Made by a program: the position numbers and the translations under genes. A stretch of 64,000 nucleotides of DNA. Source: Halichoerus grypus. Its lineage: Eukaryota; Chordata; Mammalia; Carnivora; Phocidae. The notes beneath the pieces were generated by a model. That model saw only the letters and a program-made list of their open reading frames with translations. It ran no database searches and had not been told where the DNA came from. Positions 54,656 to 64,000 of the stretch are shown piece after piece; the stretch's first letter is position 1, and every line of letters starts with the position of its first letter. The stretch is from positions 1,498,001 through 1,562,000 of the forward strand of contig NC_135726.1 of NCBI RefSeq assembly GCF_964656455.1, given 5' to 3'.

Positions 54656-56130
54656 AGAGGTGAGAAATCCCACCCTGTGGGGCCTGCGGGAAAGAAGCCC
54701 CTTCTAGGCCTTGTCTGGATGTTGCCCTTCGGTGCAAGGGCCCCACGGTCCCCATCGCAGCTGCCTGAGCATCCCCATCAGCGGCAGCTGGCGGGCAAAT
54801 ACAGCACGCGCATCAACGGGCACGATGGGCACACAGCCCAGGCAGGAACCGCCTCAAAGGGGTTGGGGACGGAGTCCCAACAGGCGGCTCCTTCAGGGGC
54901 AGGGCCGGGCCAGGAGGAGGAACCAGGCCGAGTTTGGGAGTAGGAGGTCAGGGCTACATGTCGCCGGGTGGTCCCCCCACCCCATTGTTTAATAACACAC
55001 GTGTTGCAGGGAAGGGACCTGGCGGGCGTGGCCGAGCTCTGGGTGAAGGAGATCACCCTCCGAGCGGTGGGTGGGCCTCCCCCCCTCTGCTGAAGGACAC
55101 TGAGAGGAGAGCAGTTTCCTCAAGGAAGAAGAAATGCGCCTCCGGACTGCGGGTCAGCCCTGGCTGTGCCCTGCTGACCCCGTGGGAGCCCAAGCCTTGA
55201 AGTCCGTGTCTCAGGCGCCTAACACGTCCTGCGGGCTCTGGCCACAGGCCTGAGGAACCTCGCGAGTCGACCGCACCCGCACTGCGTGCCTGCTGTGGGC
55301 TGGTTCACATCACCGGTTGACCACGGGCTTTGTGGCCGTCTCTACCTCAAAAGCCCCACTGGGCGTCCTGCCCTGCACAGCCCCGTGACAGATTTTCCTG
55401 TAGCAAATGCGATTACGCGTAAACCATTTCAGGCCCGGCCACCGTTTCCAGAACAACAATCTCCCAAGACCGTGGATTTGTTGGGTTCTACATTTTAACC
55501 AACAGCTCTAGTGTGCAAACAAGGCCTGAGAACGCTTTATTAGCAGAAACCTGGCAGATCACAAACAGTGGTTTCACCTCTGGCTGCACATCAGCAGCCC
55601 GGGCGGGGCTCGGACCCGCGGGGGCCTGGTGGGCTCCGGACGCCCCAGCCAGTCTCGGGGCTGTGGCAGGACCGCGGGCTTCAAGCTCCCAGCTGCTCCA
55701 ACACTCGGCCGAGGACGAGCGCAGCTACTTTACCTACAAAACTTTGATTCAGGCCTTTCAGACAAGGCATTTTCTTTTGTGGGGCAGACACAGGGCATGC
55801 CTCCTGCAGATGGCGTGGCCCGACTCTCGGGAGGAGTCGAGAAGCAAGCACTGGCCTCCCGAGGGGTGAACTTGCTGGACTGGTTGCCGTCAAGTGAAGG
55901 TGGCGGGCGGCCTGTCTAACTGCGCTCCTCAGGGCGCTGCAGGCTGGAGTGGACACTCCAGAACCAGGTGAAGGTGAAGCTCGGAGCAGGTAACTGATGC
56001 GGCTCAGCGTGCAGTTACTCCAGGAGCTTAAGAAGTGTCTTAGGGAGGAAAGAATGGATGATTCTGTCTGTCCCTGGTCCAAAACTGTGGGGCATCCCCT
56101 CATCTGTATTCTGTGCAGGTGGGTGCTTGT
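54656..56130. other. Intergenic, nothing recognised
   Basis: GC-rich with short chance frames. No repeat was identified. Confidence 0.5.
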
Positions 56131-56571
56131 TACAGTAATCTATTGCCGGGTAACAAATCACCCCAAAGTTTCCTGGCTTAAAACAGCAAATGTCACTTAC
56201 TATCTCTCACCCTTTCTGTTGGCTGTGCAGTTTTCACCTGGGCTCTGCCCTGCGGTCTCATCTGAAGGCCAGACTGGGGTTCCTCGCCGGCTGGCAAGCT
56301 GGTTGGGTTCAGCTGGGGCCTCAGCTTGTCCCCACATGCCTACTTGAGGGTCCTCAGAGCATGGCGGCTGGCTTCCCCAACAGACCGAGTGGGGAGGAGC
56401 TGCAGGGCTTCTATAATCTTACATCAAGGAGAAGCCCCATGCTGTCGCTTCCACCATATGACAGTGCGCGTGCAGGCCCGGCCCAGTGTGCAAGGGGCAT
56501 GCACAGGGCATGAACACCACGAGGGCATGAACACCATCACTGACGCCACCTTGGAGGCTGGCCCCACAGTC
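56131..56571 (+). mobile_element. MLT1-type MaLR LTR (J/K-like)
   Basis: 'cagtaatctattgccgggta' (56132-56151), 'aacaaatcaccccaaagttt' (56152-56171), 'gcggtctcatctgaaggcca' (56251-56270), 'catggcggctggcttcccca' (56360-56379) and 'ccaccttggaggctggcccc' (56546-56565) span a whole LTR. It carries no coding sequence. Confidence 0.8.
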
Positions 56572-56810
56572 TGTCCTGATTCCCCAAATGGTCCACATCC
56601 CTCCCATTTCTTATTTTTAGCACTGTTTGCCATCACGAATCAGAAAGATATTTTCAAACACAGAAGGTGTCTCCCTGATCTCTAACAGCCCTCTGTGGTG
56701 AGCTTCTGTCTCCCCTCATGCCTTTCCTTACGAGACACGGGCAGAACCGCCCTCAGAGCTCCCCCCACAAATCTCGCTCCGTCACTCAGCCCATTAGTGC
56801 AGGTTTATTT
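56572..56810. other. Sequence between two MLT1-type LTRs
   Basis: About 240 bp without recognised internal retroviral sequence. It may be the remnant of a deleted internal region or unrelated DNA. Confidence 0.4.
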
Positions 56811-57291
56811 TCCATATTGCTGCAGGTAACAGCACTGCTCAACTGTATAAGTGGGACCCAGACCCCCTTTCTCGGAAAGGACTTGACGGGGCATCCTTGC
56901 TTGGGCCCTCTTGTGCAGCTGTGGGCTCACGTCGGCTGGGGCTGCAGTCTCGTCTGAAGGTGTGGCTGGGGCAGCAGGATTCCTTCCAAGGTGGCTCCAT
57001 CAGTGAGCTGGCAGGTTGGTGCTCTTGGCCACAGAACTCAGCGTCTCTCCAAGTGGCCTCTCCATGGGGCTTCCTGAGTGTCCCAGCGATGACAGACATC
57101 CTTCAGAGTGAGCGACCCAAGAGACCAAGATGAAGCTGCAGCACCTTTTAGAGCTCAGCCTCAGAAGTCAACTCCACCAGCTCTGCCATATTCCACTGGC
57201 CACTTGAACTGGACCTGATGCAAGGTGGGAAGATGACAAAACCAAGATGCATGGGTCAATGGGGTCATCTGAGAGGTTGACCACCACAGTG
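56811..57291 (+). mobile_element. MLT1-type MaLR LTR (J-like), second copy
   Basis: 'ccatattgctgcaggtaaca' (56812-56831) marks a decayed start. 'ggctggggctgcagtctcgt' (56934-56953), 'gtggcctctccatggggctt' (57053-57072), 'ccttttagagctcagcctca' (57143-57162), 'tctgccatattccactggcc' (57182-57201) and 'gagaggttgaccaccacag' (57270-57288) follow the family to its end. Confidence 0.82.
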
Positions 57292-57674
57292 CTGTCCTAA
57301 AGAGAGGTCCATGAAAGAGGGTCAGAGAAAAGCAATGAAAAGGTCAAGGGACGCAGACTAATCAATCTGAAAATGACCAAGTTAGACCAGGATGGTGACC
57401 AGTGTGAAATCATCAAAGGTCAGCTGATGGTGAGTACACAGGAAGAGCCAAAGTCAAAATCTATGGGCCGTCTTAGCCCTAGCACCCCCTACCCAGGGCC
57501 GTGACTGTCACACCACTTCCTTATCAGCGAAGAGATGATGATGGTGTCTGAGCTCTCTTCTACACTCATTTATCTGAAGACCAAAGGAGTAACAGAAAGA
57601 ACAGTAAAGTGCCAAAAAGTTATGCTGTTATCATTAACTTATTTATTGTAATTAGAAATGATAAGGCCTTTTAA
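57292..57674. other. Unassigned AT-balanced sequence
   Basis: Low CpG and lower GC than its surroundings. No repeat or exon was recognised. Confidence 0.45.
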
Positions 57675-57905
57675 AAAAAATTTACAGCTTGGGGCGCCTG
57701 GGTGGCTCAGTAGGTTGGGCATCTGACTCTTGATATGAGCTCAGGTCTTGATCTCAGGGTCATGAGTTCAGGCCCCGTGTTGGGCTCCACACTGGGCGTG
57801 GAGCCCACTTAAAAAAAAAAAAAAAAAAAAAACCACAGTTTTATCTGTGATATAATTCACATACTGTACATTTCACTGGATTTTAGTCTACCATCACCAC
57901 CACAG
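57675..57905. mobile_element. Old L1-type non-coding fragment carrying a SINE
   Basis: 'gtgatataattcacatactg' (57847-57866) and 'agtctaccatcaccacca' resemble a common mammalian repeat text (gatataattcacatacc, then caaccatcaccac) that I associate with L1M non-coding sequence. Family and strand are uncertain. The left side is interrupted by the SINE at 57691. Confidence 0.5.
57691..57832 (+). mobile_element. Short Can-SINE with long A tail
   Basis: The head 'ggggcgcctgggtggctcag' is followed by 'gactcttgatatgagctcag' (57724-57743), 'tgttgggctccacactgggc' and a run of 22 A (57811-57832). The CT-rich 3' part is absent, so this is a short type. The long A run suggests limited age. Confidence 0.95.
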
Positions 57906-60900
57906 AATACAAGGCCCTTTTGACCCTTGAGAGGGTATTTGCAGACCACAAAAAGAAATACCAGTCAATGAGGCAGAAATTAACTAGGGGGCTCCTTAAC
58001 CCAGGAAGCATGAGGAACCAGGAAGTTCAGGTTGAGAAAGGACATCAGTGGGAAGAGATGTCCGGGCACATGAGGGCTGAACCACCTGTGCAGGAAGATG
58101 GGGAGAATCAGCCAGCAACCTCGAGGTTGGAGCGAATGAAGGCTGACGGCCTGGCCTGAGGGGCCTTGATGCCCAGTGAGAACCCCCTTCCTGAACCCCA
58201 AGCACCCTTGCTTCATTGCCCAGCATGCCCTCCCATGTTCTCTTGCTCCTAGAGCAGAGGGCACCTTTTCTTTCAAGGCAAGTGGTTTAGTGGTGAGAAC
58301 CCCTGTGGCCGGTGGCATAATTCTGCCCCTGGCCTCCTGCAGAGACTGCCCAGCCCCTGCAGCTCAGCCCCTGGGGCCTCCTCAGCCCTGCAGGATGCGA
58401 CAAAGCCTTGGTCAGCCATGAGTTTGGGGATTTAATGCTGCCCCTCTATCTGGCCCTCCCGGGAGACTTTCCTTCTGTGCTTGTGGCTCTAGCCAGGCTG
58501 TTCCACAGCTGAATCCAGGAACAAAGAAAGGGCCGGGGCTCTAAAGGTTAGAGCACCAGCAGTCAGATGAGCAAATGGTGGCCGCACATTCGCAGGGGCA
58601 GGCTTGGCCCTGGGGTCGGGCAAGTGCCTTGACAAAGGAAATGGGCCACAGTGGGCATGGTTTTCCTTCTGACTAACCACGTCCAGGTAGAGGAAGATAG
58701 GGCGCCTCTCCGGCAGCACAGGGAGAAAGGGCACGTGAACCCTGGATTGCTGGGTGTTCAGATAGGACTTGCTTCTCCCTGCCTCTTTCCCTGCTCCACG
58801 GCAAGTCCAAGAAGGCCCTGCTGGCCCAGGAGCGAGGGCACGGGATGAGGCTGTCTTGTGGAGTGAAGAGTTGGGGGCTCCTCATAACTCCAGAAGGCAG
58901 GAAGTCCCAGCCACCCCAGAGTCTGGAGTGCACTCTCCTCTGCGGCGTAGCCCTGGAGCCAAATCCCAGCGCGTTCACTAAAACACTCACTCCTCTCACC
59001 TCCACGCACTTCAGGCTGGAGAATTCCTGCCATCCCCCTCTGCCCCTGGACCCTCAGTCGGGAGTCTAGAAGGCTGCAGCAGATGCCCAAGCCAGGGTTC
59101 ACGGAATCATTTTGGACACAGAGAGGGCTTTTCAGCTTTTTGCTCTTATAAAGAACACAGCAAACGCCAGCAACTCTTTCAGAAATCTGTTCAGAGCGCC
59201 TCAGTGACAAATTCTGTTCTGACTTTTGCCATCAGCCCAGATTCCCTGGTGGGCCCCTGGCAGCGCCATCCACCCAATGACAGGCCCAGGGAGGATGGTT
59301 CCTAAGGGCCACGGAATCCTGGCAGGGATCAAGTGAGGAGTTCTGTGCATCGAAGAACTGAAAATGGGGACCACTCGATGAGGGAGGAGGCTGACAACTC
59401 GCTGGCCTGGGAAACTCAGCAGCAGATAAAAGTACATAAAGGCAGGTGAGCGAGCGCGTGTGTCGGCGTGGACACGTACACATGCACACGCACGCACATG
59501 GCTGTGCAAGGGTCCTGAGCACCCGCAGCATTCACATCTTGGTTTCTGAATACCATCTTCCACTAAAAGTGAGCAGGACTCCCTGCAGAGATGGAAGATT
59601 CCAGTCTGGCAGGGAAGCATCAGGTGCTTCTGGAAGACTCCGACACACCAGGCGGCCAGGAAGCCAACCAGGAGCCCAGGGGCTGTCAACACGCTTGGGA
59701 GCCAGCTTGATGGCTCACGGAGAGTGACACATCACACTCTGTTAAAAAAAAAAAGAACTAGTTCCTGAGTTCAAACGCAGATAAATGAATGAAAAAGTGG
59801 AAGTTCGAGGAAGCATGAAATGTTTACACAGTTTTAAAGTACTTTTCTAGAGAGTCCTTTTTTATAATGAAAAAGAAAAGAATAACTTGCAGCAGAGGGG
59901 ACCTGGGAAACACCACATTAAATAGTCAATATTCCCATGACCAGTAAAGGGACGAAGCGCAGTTCTGCCCCCTCCCCTGATGGGCCAGCGAAGAGATACA
60001 GCCTCAGTCCCTGCTGTTCCTGCCCCATGGGAGTCTCATCTCCAGGAGACGCCGGACACCCTACAACACAGACGAGCACCGAGGCCAAGAGGAGACAAGG
60101 AACTTGCACGCACTGAAGGAGGTAGAGTGGGCAAGCCACGCTGAGGCAGAGCACAGACGGACAGACAGACCCTCTCTGCTCTCTGGCCGAACGGGGATGG
60201 GGTTCACATGGACTATCAGGATGTTGCTTCCCACTCTGCTAGCACACTGAGCCTTGCGGGAGAAGGGCTGAGTGTGCAGGAGCCGAGCCCACACACCAAG
60301 GTGCTGGGCAGTGCAGGTCACGGCCCGTCGGCCCCCGACGCCACACCCCTGCCCGGCGGGTAGCTGCTGTCCGCGGGCACTCCCCTGCTTTTGTGTGGCC
60401 CTGCTGCGTCGTCCACGTCATGTCCACACGTCTTCCTCCATCTCCTGGACCAGTGTTAGCCCTGCGTGTGGGGCTGACCCATCCACATCCTCAGCTCTGC
60501 CAGGCTGTCCCCCAGCCTCTCCTGATCCAAGCTGAACCCCCCACCATCCACCACATGCTCTGCTTCCTGGGGCCTCGGCCCAGAGGAGGGCCCAGGCTGT
60601 AGGATGGCCAGGCCGTCCCAGAGGGGTGGTCAGTGAGGAGGTGCCCAGGGCATGGGCTTGAGCAAGGCCCCGAGGGACAGGCATGTCTCTTGTACCCTGA
60701 GCATCCACAGAAAGCCCATCCAGTGCCCACTCCTCCAGTGGCCACTGCATGCAGACATCAGGGTGGGAGACCCCTTAGGCCAGGGCATCCCTTCTCCCAT
60801 CTGCCCCCCCCCAACTCCTGGCCAAGGCAAAGAACGGATGCCATGCAGATGGGAAGCCAACCGTGCTCTGAGAGACACCTGGCCTTACTGGAGAAGTGAG

Positions 60901-61008
60901 GGCCTTCGGGATTTTCTTCCTCCCCCCACTGCTCCCCACACCCTCCCTCTTCCCTCCTTCCTCACTCCAACTCCTGTCCCCACAGGTCCTGGGTCCTGCC
61001 TCCCCCCA
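57906..61008. other. Intergenic, nothing firm
   Basis: Less CpG-rich than the rest. Alternating CA/CG tract at 59455-59500. An AT-rich block at 59740-59935 is unassigned. A TATA-like 'cagcagataaaagtacataa' lies at 59419-59438. Frames up to 163 codons overlap on both strands without domains. Confidence 0.5.
59455..59500. repeat. Alternating purine-pyrimidine tract
   Basis: A 'gcgtgtgtcggcgtgg' part is followed by 'cacatgcacacgcacgcaca'. It is potentially Z-DNA-forming. Confidence 0.6.
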
Positions 61009-61114
61009 CTAGATGCCAGTAGCACCCCCTTCCCCAGTTGTAACAACCAAAAAGATCTTCAGATGTTGGCCCATGTCCCACGGGGGGTCAGAATCACCCC
61101 TGGCTGAGAACCAC
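61009..61114 (+). mobile_element. hAT-Charlie-type DNA transposon fragment
   Basis: 'ctagatgccagtagcacccc' (61009-61028), 'cagttgtaacaaccaaaaag' (61035-61054), 'tcagatgttggcccatgtcc' (61059-61078) and 'tggctgagaaccaca' end a familiar non-autonomous hAT element whose 3' terminus reads ggttgagaaccactg. Confidence 0.72.
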
Positions 61115-62570
61115 AGGGTCCTCTATGACCCACCTTTGTACCCTGTTAAGCTGCAAGGCTCTGGCGAAATGATGCCCCGGCCTCGCCGCTGAGCGGGAGG
61201 AGAGAGGGCTGAGGCAGGGCGGGGAGCACTTGGGCAGTCCCCTGGGCCTCTGGGGGCCTGGTCCTGGCTCGAGAGAGAAGCACGAGAGGAAAGCGAATTT
61301 TACTCTCGAGATCCATCTGCAAGGTTTGTGACAAACTGCAAAGGGAGCAAACACAGGCTTTCCCTGTCATCAGCAGCCATGGGCCCGAAGTCCACTACAC
61401 CCACGGCACTGAGATCATTCTTGAAAACCCACCAATCACAGACGCAGCAAAGGGCTGGAGGAGGCCAGCAAGGATGGAGCTGCTTCGCTGTGATAAGCCG
61501 GGTCTGGCTCAGGGGGATTCCTGGAGCTGCCCCAGGCCCGCCGGCCAGCATGAAGTCCTCACTGAGGCATGCCTCGGCCTGGGGCAGGCGCAGAGAGCCT
61601 GGGATCCGTGGAGAGGCCTGACCCACACCCACTCGGCCTGGCGGCCGGTCAGGGCCCCTCCGTGGTTACACCCGGAGGTCCTTGCTAGGGAACAGGGCCA
61701 GCAGCCAGGGGTGAGGGCTGGACCCGCAGCTCACCTCCTCCAGACAGCCTGGATGGCCCGAGCAGGGCCGGGCAGGACACGGTCAGACAGAGTGACCTGA
61801 AGGGGTGTTTAAACCGTATCATGTGGGCCAGCAAGAGCTGGGCAGGGGTCTCGAGAGGGTCCATTTCTTGTGACAGGCAGGGCCCGGAGGGAAGCAGGGG
61901 CCTGCCCGGGACGGAGGCCGGTGTCTGTCCCCCACAAGGAAGCATCCCCCAGCTCTGGGGGTTTCAGCTTAGCCTTATAAAAAGTACGGCTTATTTGGGA
62001 GGGTCAGGAACCAGAAGGGTCCCAGGCACAGTGCATAGGAAACGAGCTGAAAACCAGACCCACTGCCCACATTCTGGTCCCATGACTGGACCCCTTCCCG
62101 CTGTCACTCAGCCACTGGTTCTGAGACATGTGGGAGCTGGTGACGAGGTGAAGGGCAATTCCAGGTTTTGTGGGGCCTCTTCAAGAAAAGCAATACCCAC
62201 ATCACAGATCCCAGACCGGGCCCAGTGGTGAATGCGTATCACTCCTGTGCTGGGCACCACAGTGCCAGCTGGTGTCACCACTGTACCCCCGGGGGCATGG
62301 GCCCTGACGCTCAGAGCCTCCCGGGCTTGTGCTGCACCCAGGACAGCAAGCAGCGGCTTGATTCTATAAGGAGAGAGAGCAAGCCCACACACACATCCCC
62401 CAGGCCCAAACGCTGCCCCTCGGCCAGGCCCCAGACCCGCGGGCGCCACCGCAGTGCCAGCCTCAGTAGGGGAAGGGCGGGGTGTGCAGTGACGGCGGCC
62501 ACGACTCAATGCACTTAGGACACCTCACGATGCCGACCTCATGGAAGTTTGCAGCCATGGGGGCATGACC
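61115..62570. other. Intergenic, nothing recognised
   Basis: GC-rich unique sequence, no firm repeat or exon. Confidence 0.5.
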
Positions 62571-62790
62571 ACCATGGGAGCACGGCCATGGGAGCACGGC
62601 CATGGGAGGAGCACGGTCATGGGAGAAGCACGGTCATGGGAGGAGCACGGCCATGGGAGGAGCATGGTCATGGGAGAAGCACGGTCATGGGAGCATGGTC
62701 ATGGTGGGAGCACGGTCATGGTGGGAGCATGGGAGCACGGTCATGGTGGGAGCACGACCAGGGAGCATGACCAACGGTCATGGGGTAGCC
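62571..62790 (+). repeat. Minisatellite, 14/17-bp units
   Basis: About 13 units of the form YCATGGGAGNAGCACGG or a version three bases shorter occur in tandem. Later units carry an inserted T (YCATGGTGGGAGCACGG). Units differ by a few bases and are shuffled, as in a VNTR. A His/Gly/Trp/Ser-rich 73-codon frame is its translation and is not a gene. Confidence 0.95.
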
Positions 62791-64000
62791 ACCAAGGACA
62801 CAGAGGAAGAAAGTTCCCTCCAGCTCCTGTCTTGTGCTGGGGCCTTTCTACCCTCTGCCTGGCACAGTCTGGAAAACGGAATCCAGACCAGTGACTTTAA
62901 ACGGCTGTGCCTCGGGGACGTGGGGACAAGCCCTTCTGAAAGTGAGAATGTGGGGGGCCGGGGGGGGGGGTCTGAGCTCTGAGCCCACCCCGCCTGGCGT
63001 GAGCGGCAGCCTCAGAAGTTCCCAGCATCATCCACGTGGGGGAGAGTGGGAGAGGGAAACCGCTCTCAGGGAGACCGTGCCAGCAGTGTTCCCGCCGAGC
63101 CACACGCCCACCGGACACGCTGAGCCCAGAGCGCGCACAAACCACTCCACGCCACTGGGGGCGCGGAGACCCACCGGCGGGATCACGCTGGGAAGGCGCG
63201 GAGCGGGCAGGAGGCCGAGATGCTGAGATGCTGCCGGAGCTGCCTCCCCTCTCTGGGCACACGGAGCCGATGTGAATGCAAACCTGGCTCACAGGTCACA
63301 GCCGGGATTCGGGGAGACTACACAGGGCGAGCACCTCGCACCACTCACGGCTCTGAGGCTTGATAAACAGCAGCAGATGACAACTTCAGGGCAAAGGCCC
63401 ACGCCCCACGCCGTCCCCAAGCAAGCGTGGGTTTCTGGCTTTGCTCTGATCTGTGCCTGACTGTGACCTGCACCCCATGCTTCAACTGCTGGGTCTGGAG
63501 CTCAGGAGAAGCCCATTTATCTCTGGGCAGAAGAGACAGACTGGGGTCACCGGAGGTCCACGAGGGGGTCACGGGGGAGGAGCACAATGGAGCGTCTCCA
63601 GCAGCTTGGGGTTGGACTTGAATTCAAGGTCAAGCACGTCTCTTAAATCAGGAGGTGTGGATAGTCCCCAAGACCAGTGCCAGCGAGGGCAGAGGGTGGG
63701 AGCAGAACCCAGGGCCTCCAACGGGACCGCTGTTGGGATGGGGTGTGGGAAAGAGGAAAGATGCACCCTGGCCTCTGCCTTCTCCAGCCTCTCGTGCCAA
63801 GTCAAGCAGGAAGCCGAGCCCCGGGGGAGACCACCCGGGAGCCGACGGTGAGCACCGCCCACTCTGTCCAAAGGGCAAGTGCACCATGAGCGCCCCTTTG
63901 ACCTCAGACCCCCATTCTCCAGGGCCGCCTGTAAGGAAGAGGCTGCTCCTTACACAGGGCTTGTCGCCCTCCGTCTTCCTGCTGGGCTGAGGCACGAGAC
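62791..64000. other. GC-rich intergenic, nothing recognised
   Basis: It includes a run of 11 G at 62960-62970 and a CpG-rich patch at 63060-63215. Overlapping frames of up to 132 codons on both strands have no domain. Confidence 0.5.

Noticed and set aside
62549..62770. 73-codon His/Gly/Trp-rich repeat peptide
   Set aside because: Translation of the minisatellite, with no conserved start context or flanking exons.
1..64000. CRISPR array, operon or other prokaryotic system
   Set aside because: Repeat content (Can-SINE, L1, L2, MIR, MaLR, MER5) is that of a mammalian nuclear genome. No regularly spaced identical repeats with unique spacers are present.

Overview
This window is mammalian nuclear DNA, and it reads as a carnivoran. 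The deciding evidence is nine copies of the tRNA-derived Can-SINE, which has a head like GGCGCCTGGGTGGCTCAG, a CT-rich 3' part and an AATAAA-like A-rich tail. The best copy (10362-10567) keeps RNA polymerase III A and B boxes and a perfect 12-bp target-site duplication. The head and the 'ctgctcagcagggagtctgc' segment look more like bear, seal or mustelid elements than like canid or cat elements. That is inference from memory of the families; no search was run.

I found no protein-coding gene, tRNA, rRNA or other conserved RNA gene that I can defend. The many open frames of 60 to 396 codons are what GC-rich DNA gives by chance: they overlap on both strands, lack domains, often lack an ATG, and run through repeats. 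The only protein relics I recognise belong to L1 retrotransposons: ORF1 and the ORF2 endonuclease at 1-2215, the ORF2 N-terminus near 16.9 kb, and ORF2 C-terminal parts near 14.6, 23.1, 36-37.6 and 44 kb.

Layout. 0-2.2 kb: 5' half of an ancient antisense L1. 2.2-3.3 kb: AT-rich unique sequence. 3.3-7.4 kb: GC-rich intergenic DNA with a G-run cluster, a MIR and a conserved-looking patch at 6.7-6.9 kb. 7.4-10.6 kb: a decayed repeat, an L1 3' end, a MIR, a 572-bp CATC array and the best SINE. 10.6-19.3 kb: intergenic with L1, L2, MIR, MER5-like and SINE copies, including a head-to-head SINE pair. 19.3-33.3 kb: mostly featureless GC-rich DNA with MLT1, L1, L2, MER5 and MIR fragments. 33.3-35.7 kb: the strongest CpG island, with GC boxes and divergent splice-donor motifs; this is the one place where a real promoter is plausible. 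35.9-37.7 kb: a long ancient L1 ORF2 relic split by a SINE. 37.7-43.6 kb: intergenic with one AT-rich conserved-looking block, MIRs, MER5 and a run of 21 C. 43.7-45 kb: antisense L1 3' region. 45-56 kb: GC-rich intergenic with a perfect 68-bp tandem duplication and a second small CpG island. 56.1-57.9 kb: two MLT1-type LTRs in the same orientation, then a SINE inside an old repeat. 58-64 kb: intergenic with a hAT-type fragment and a 14/17-bp minisatellite at 62.57-62.79 kb.

The high GC and CpG content, the many short perfect tandem duplications and the GC-drifted old L1 copies suggest a recombination-rich, perhaps subtelomeric, location. I did not find a new biological system. The best leads are the CpG island at 34.2-35.5 kb and a few AT-rich, conserved-looking blocks.
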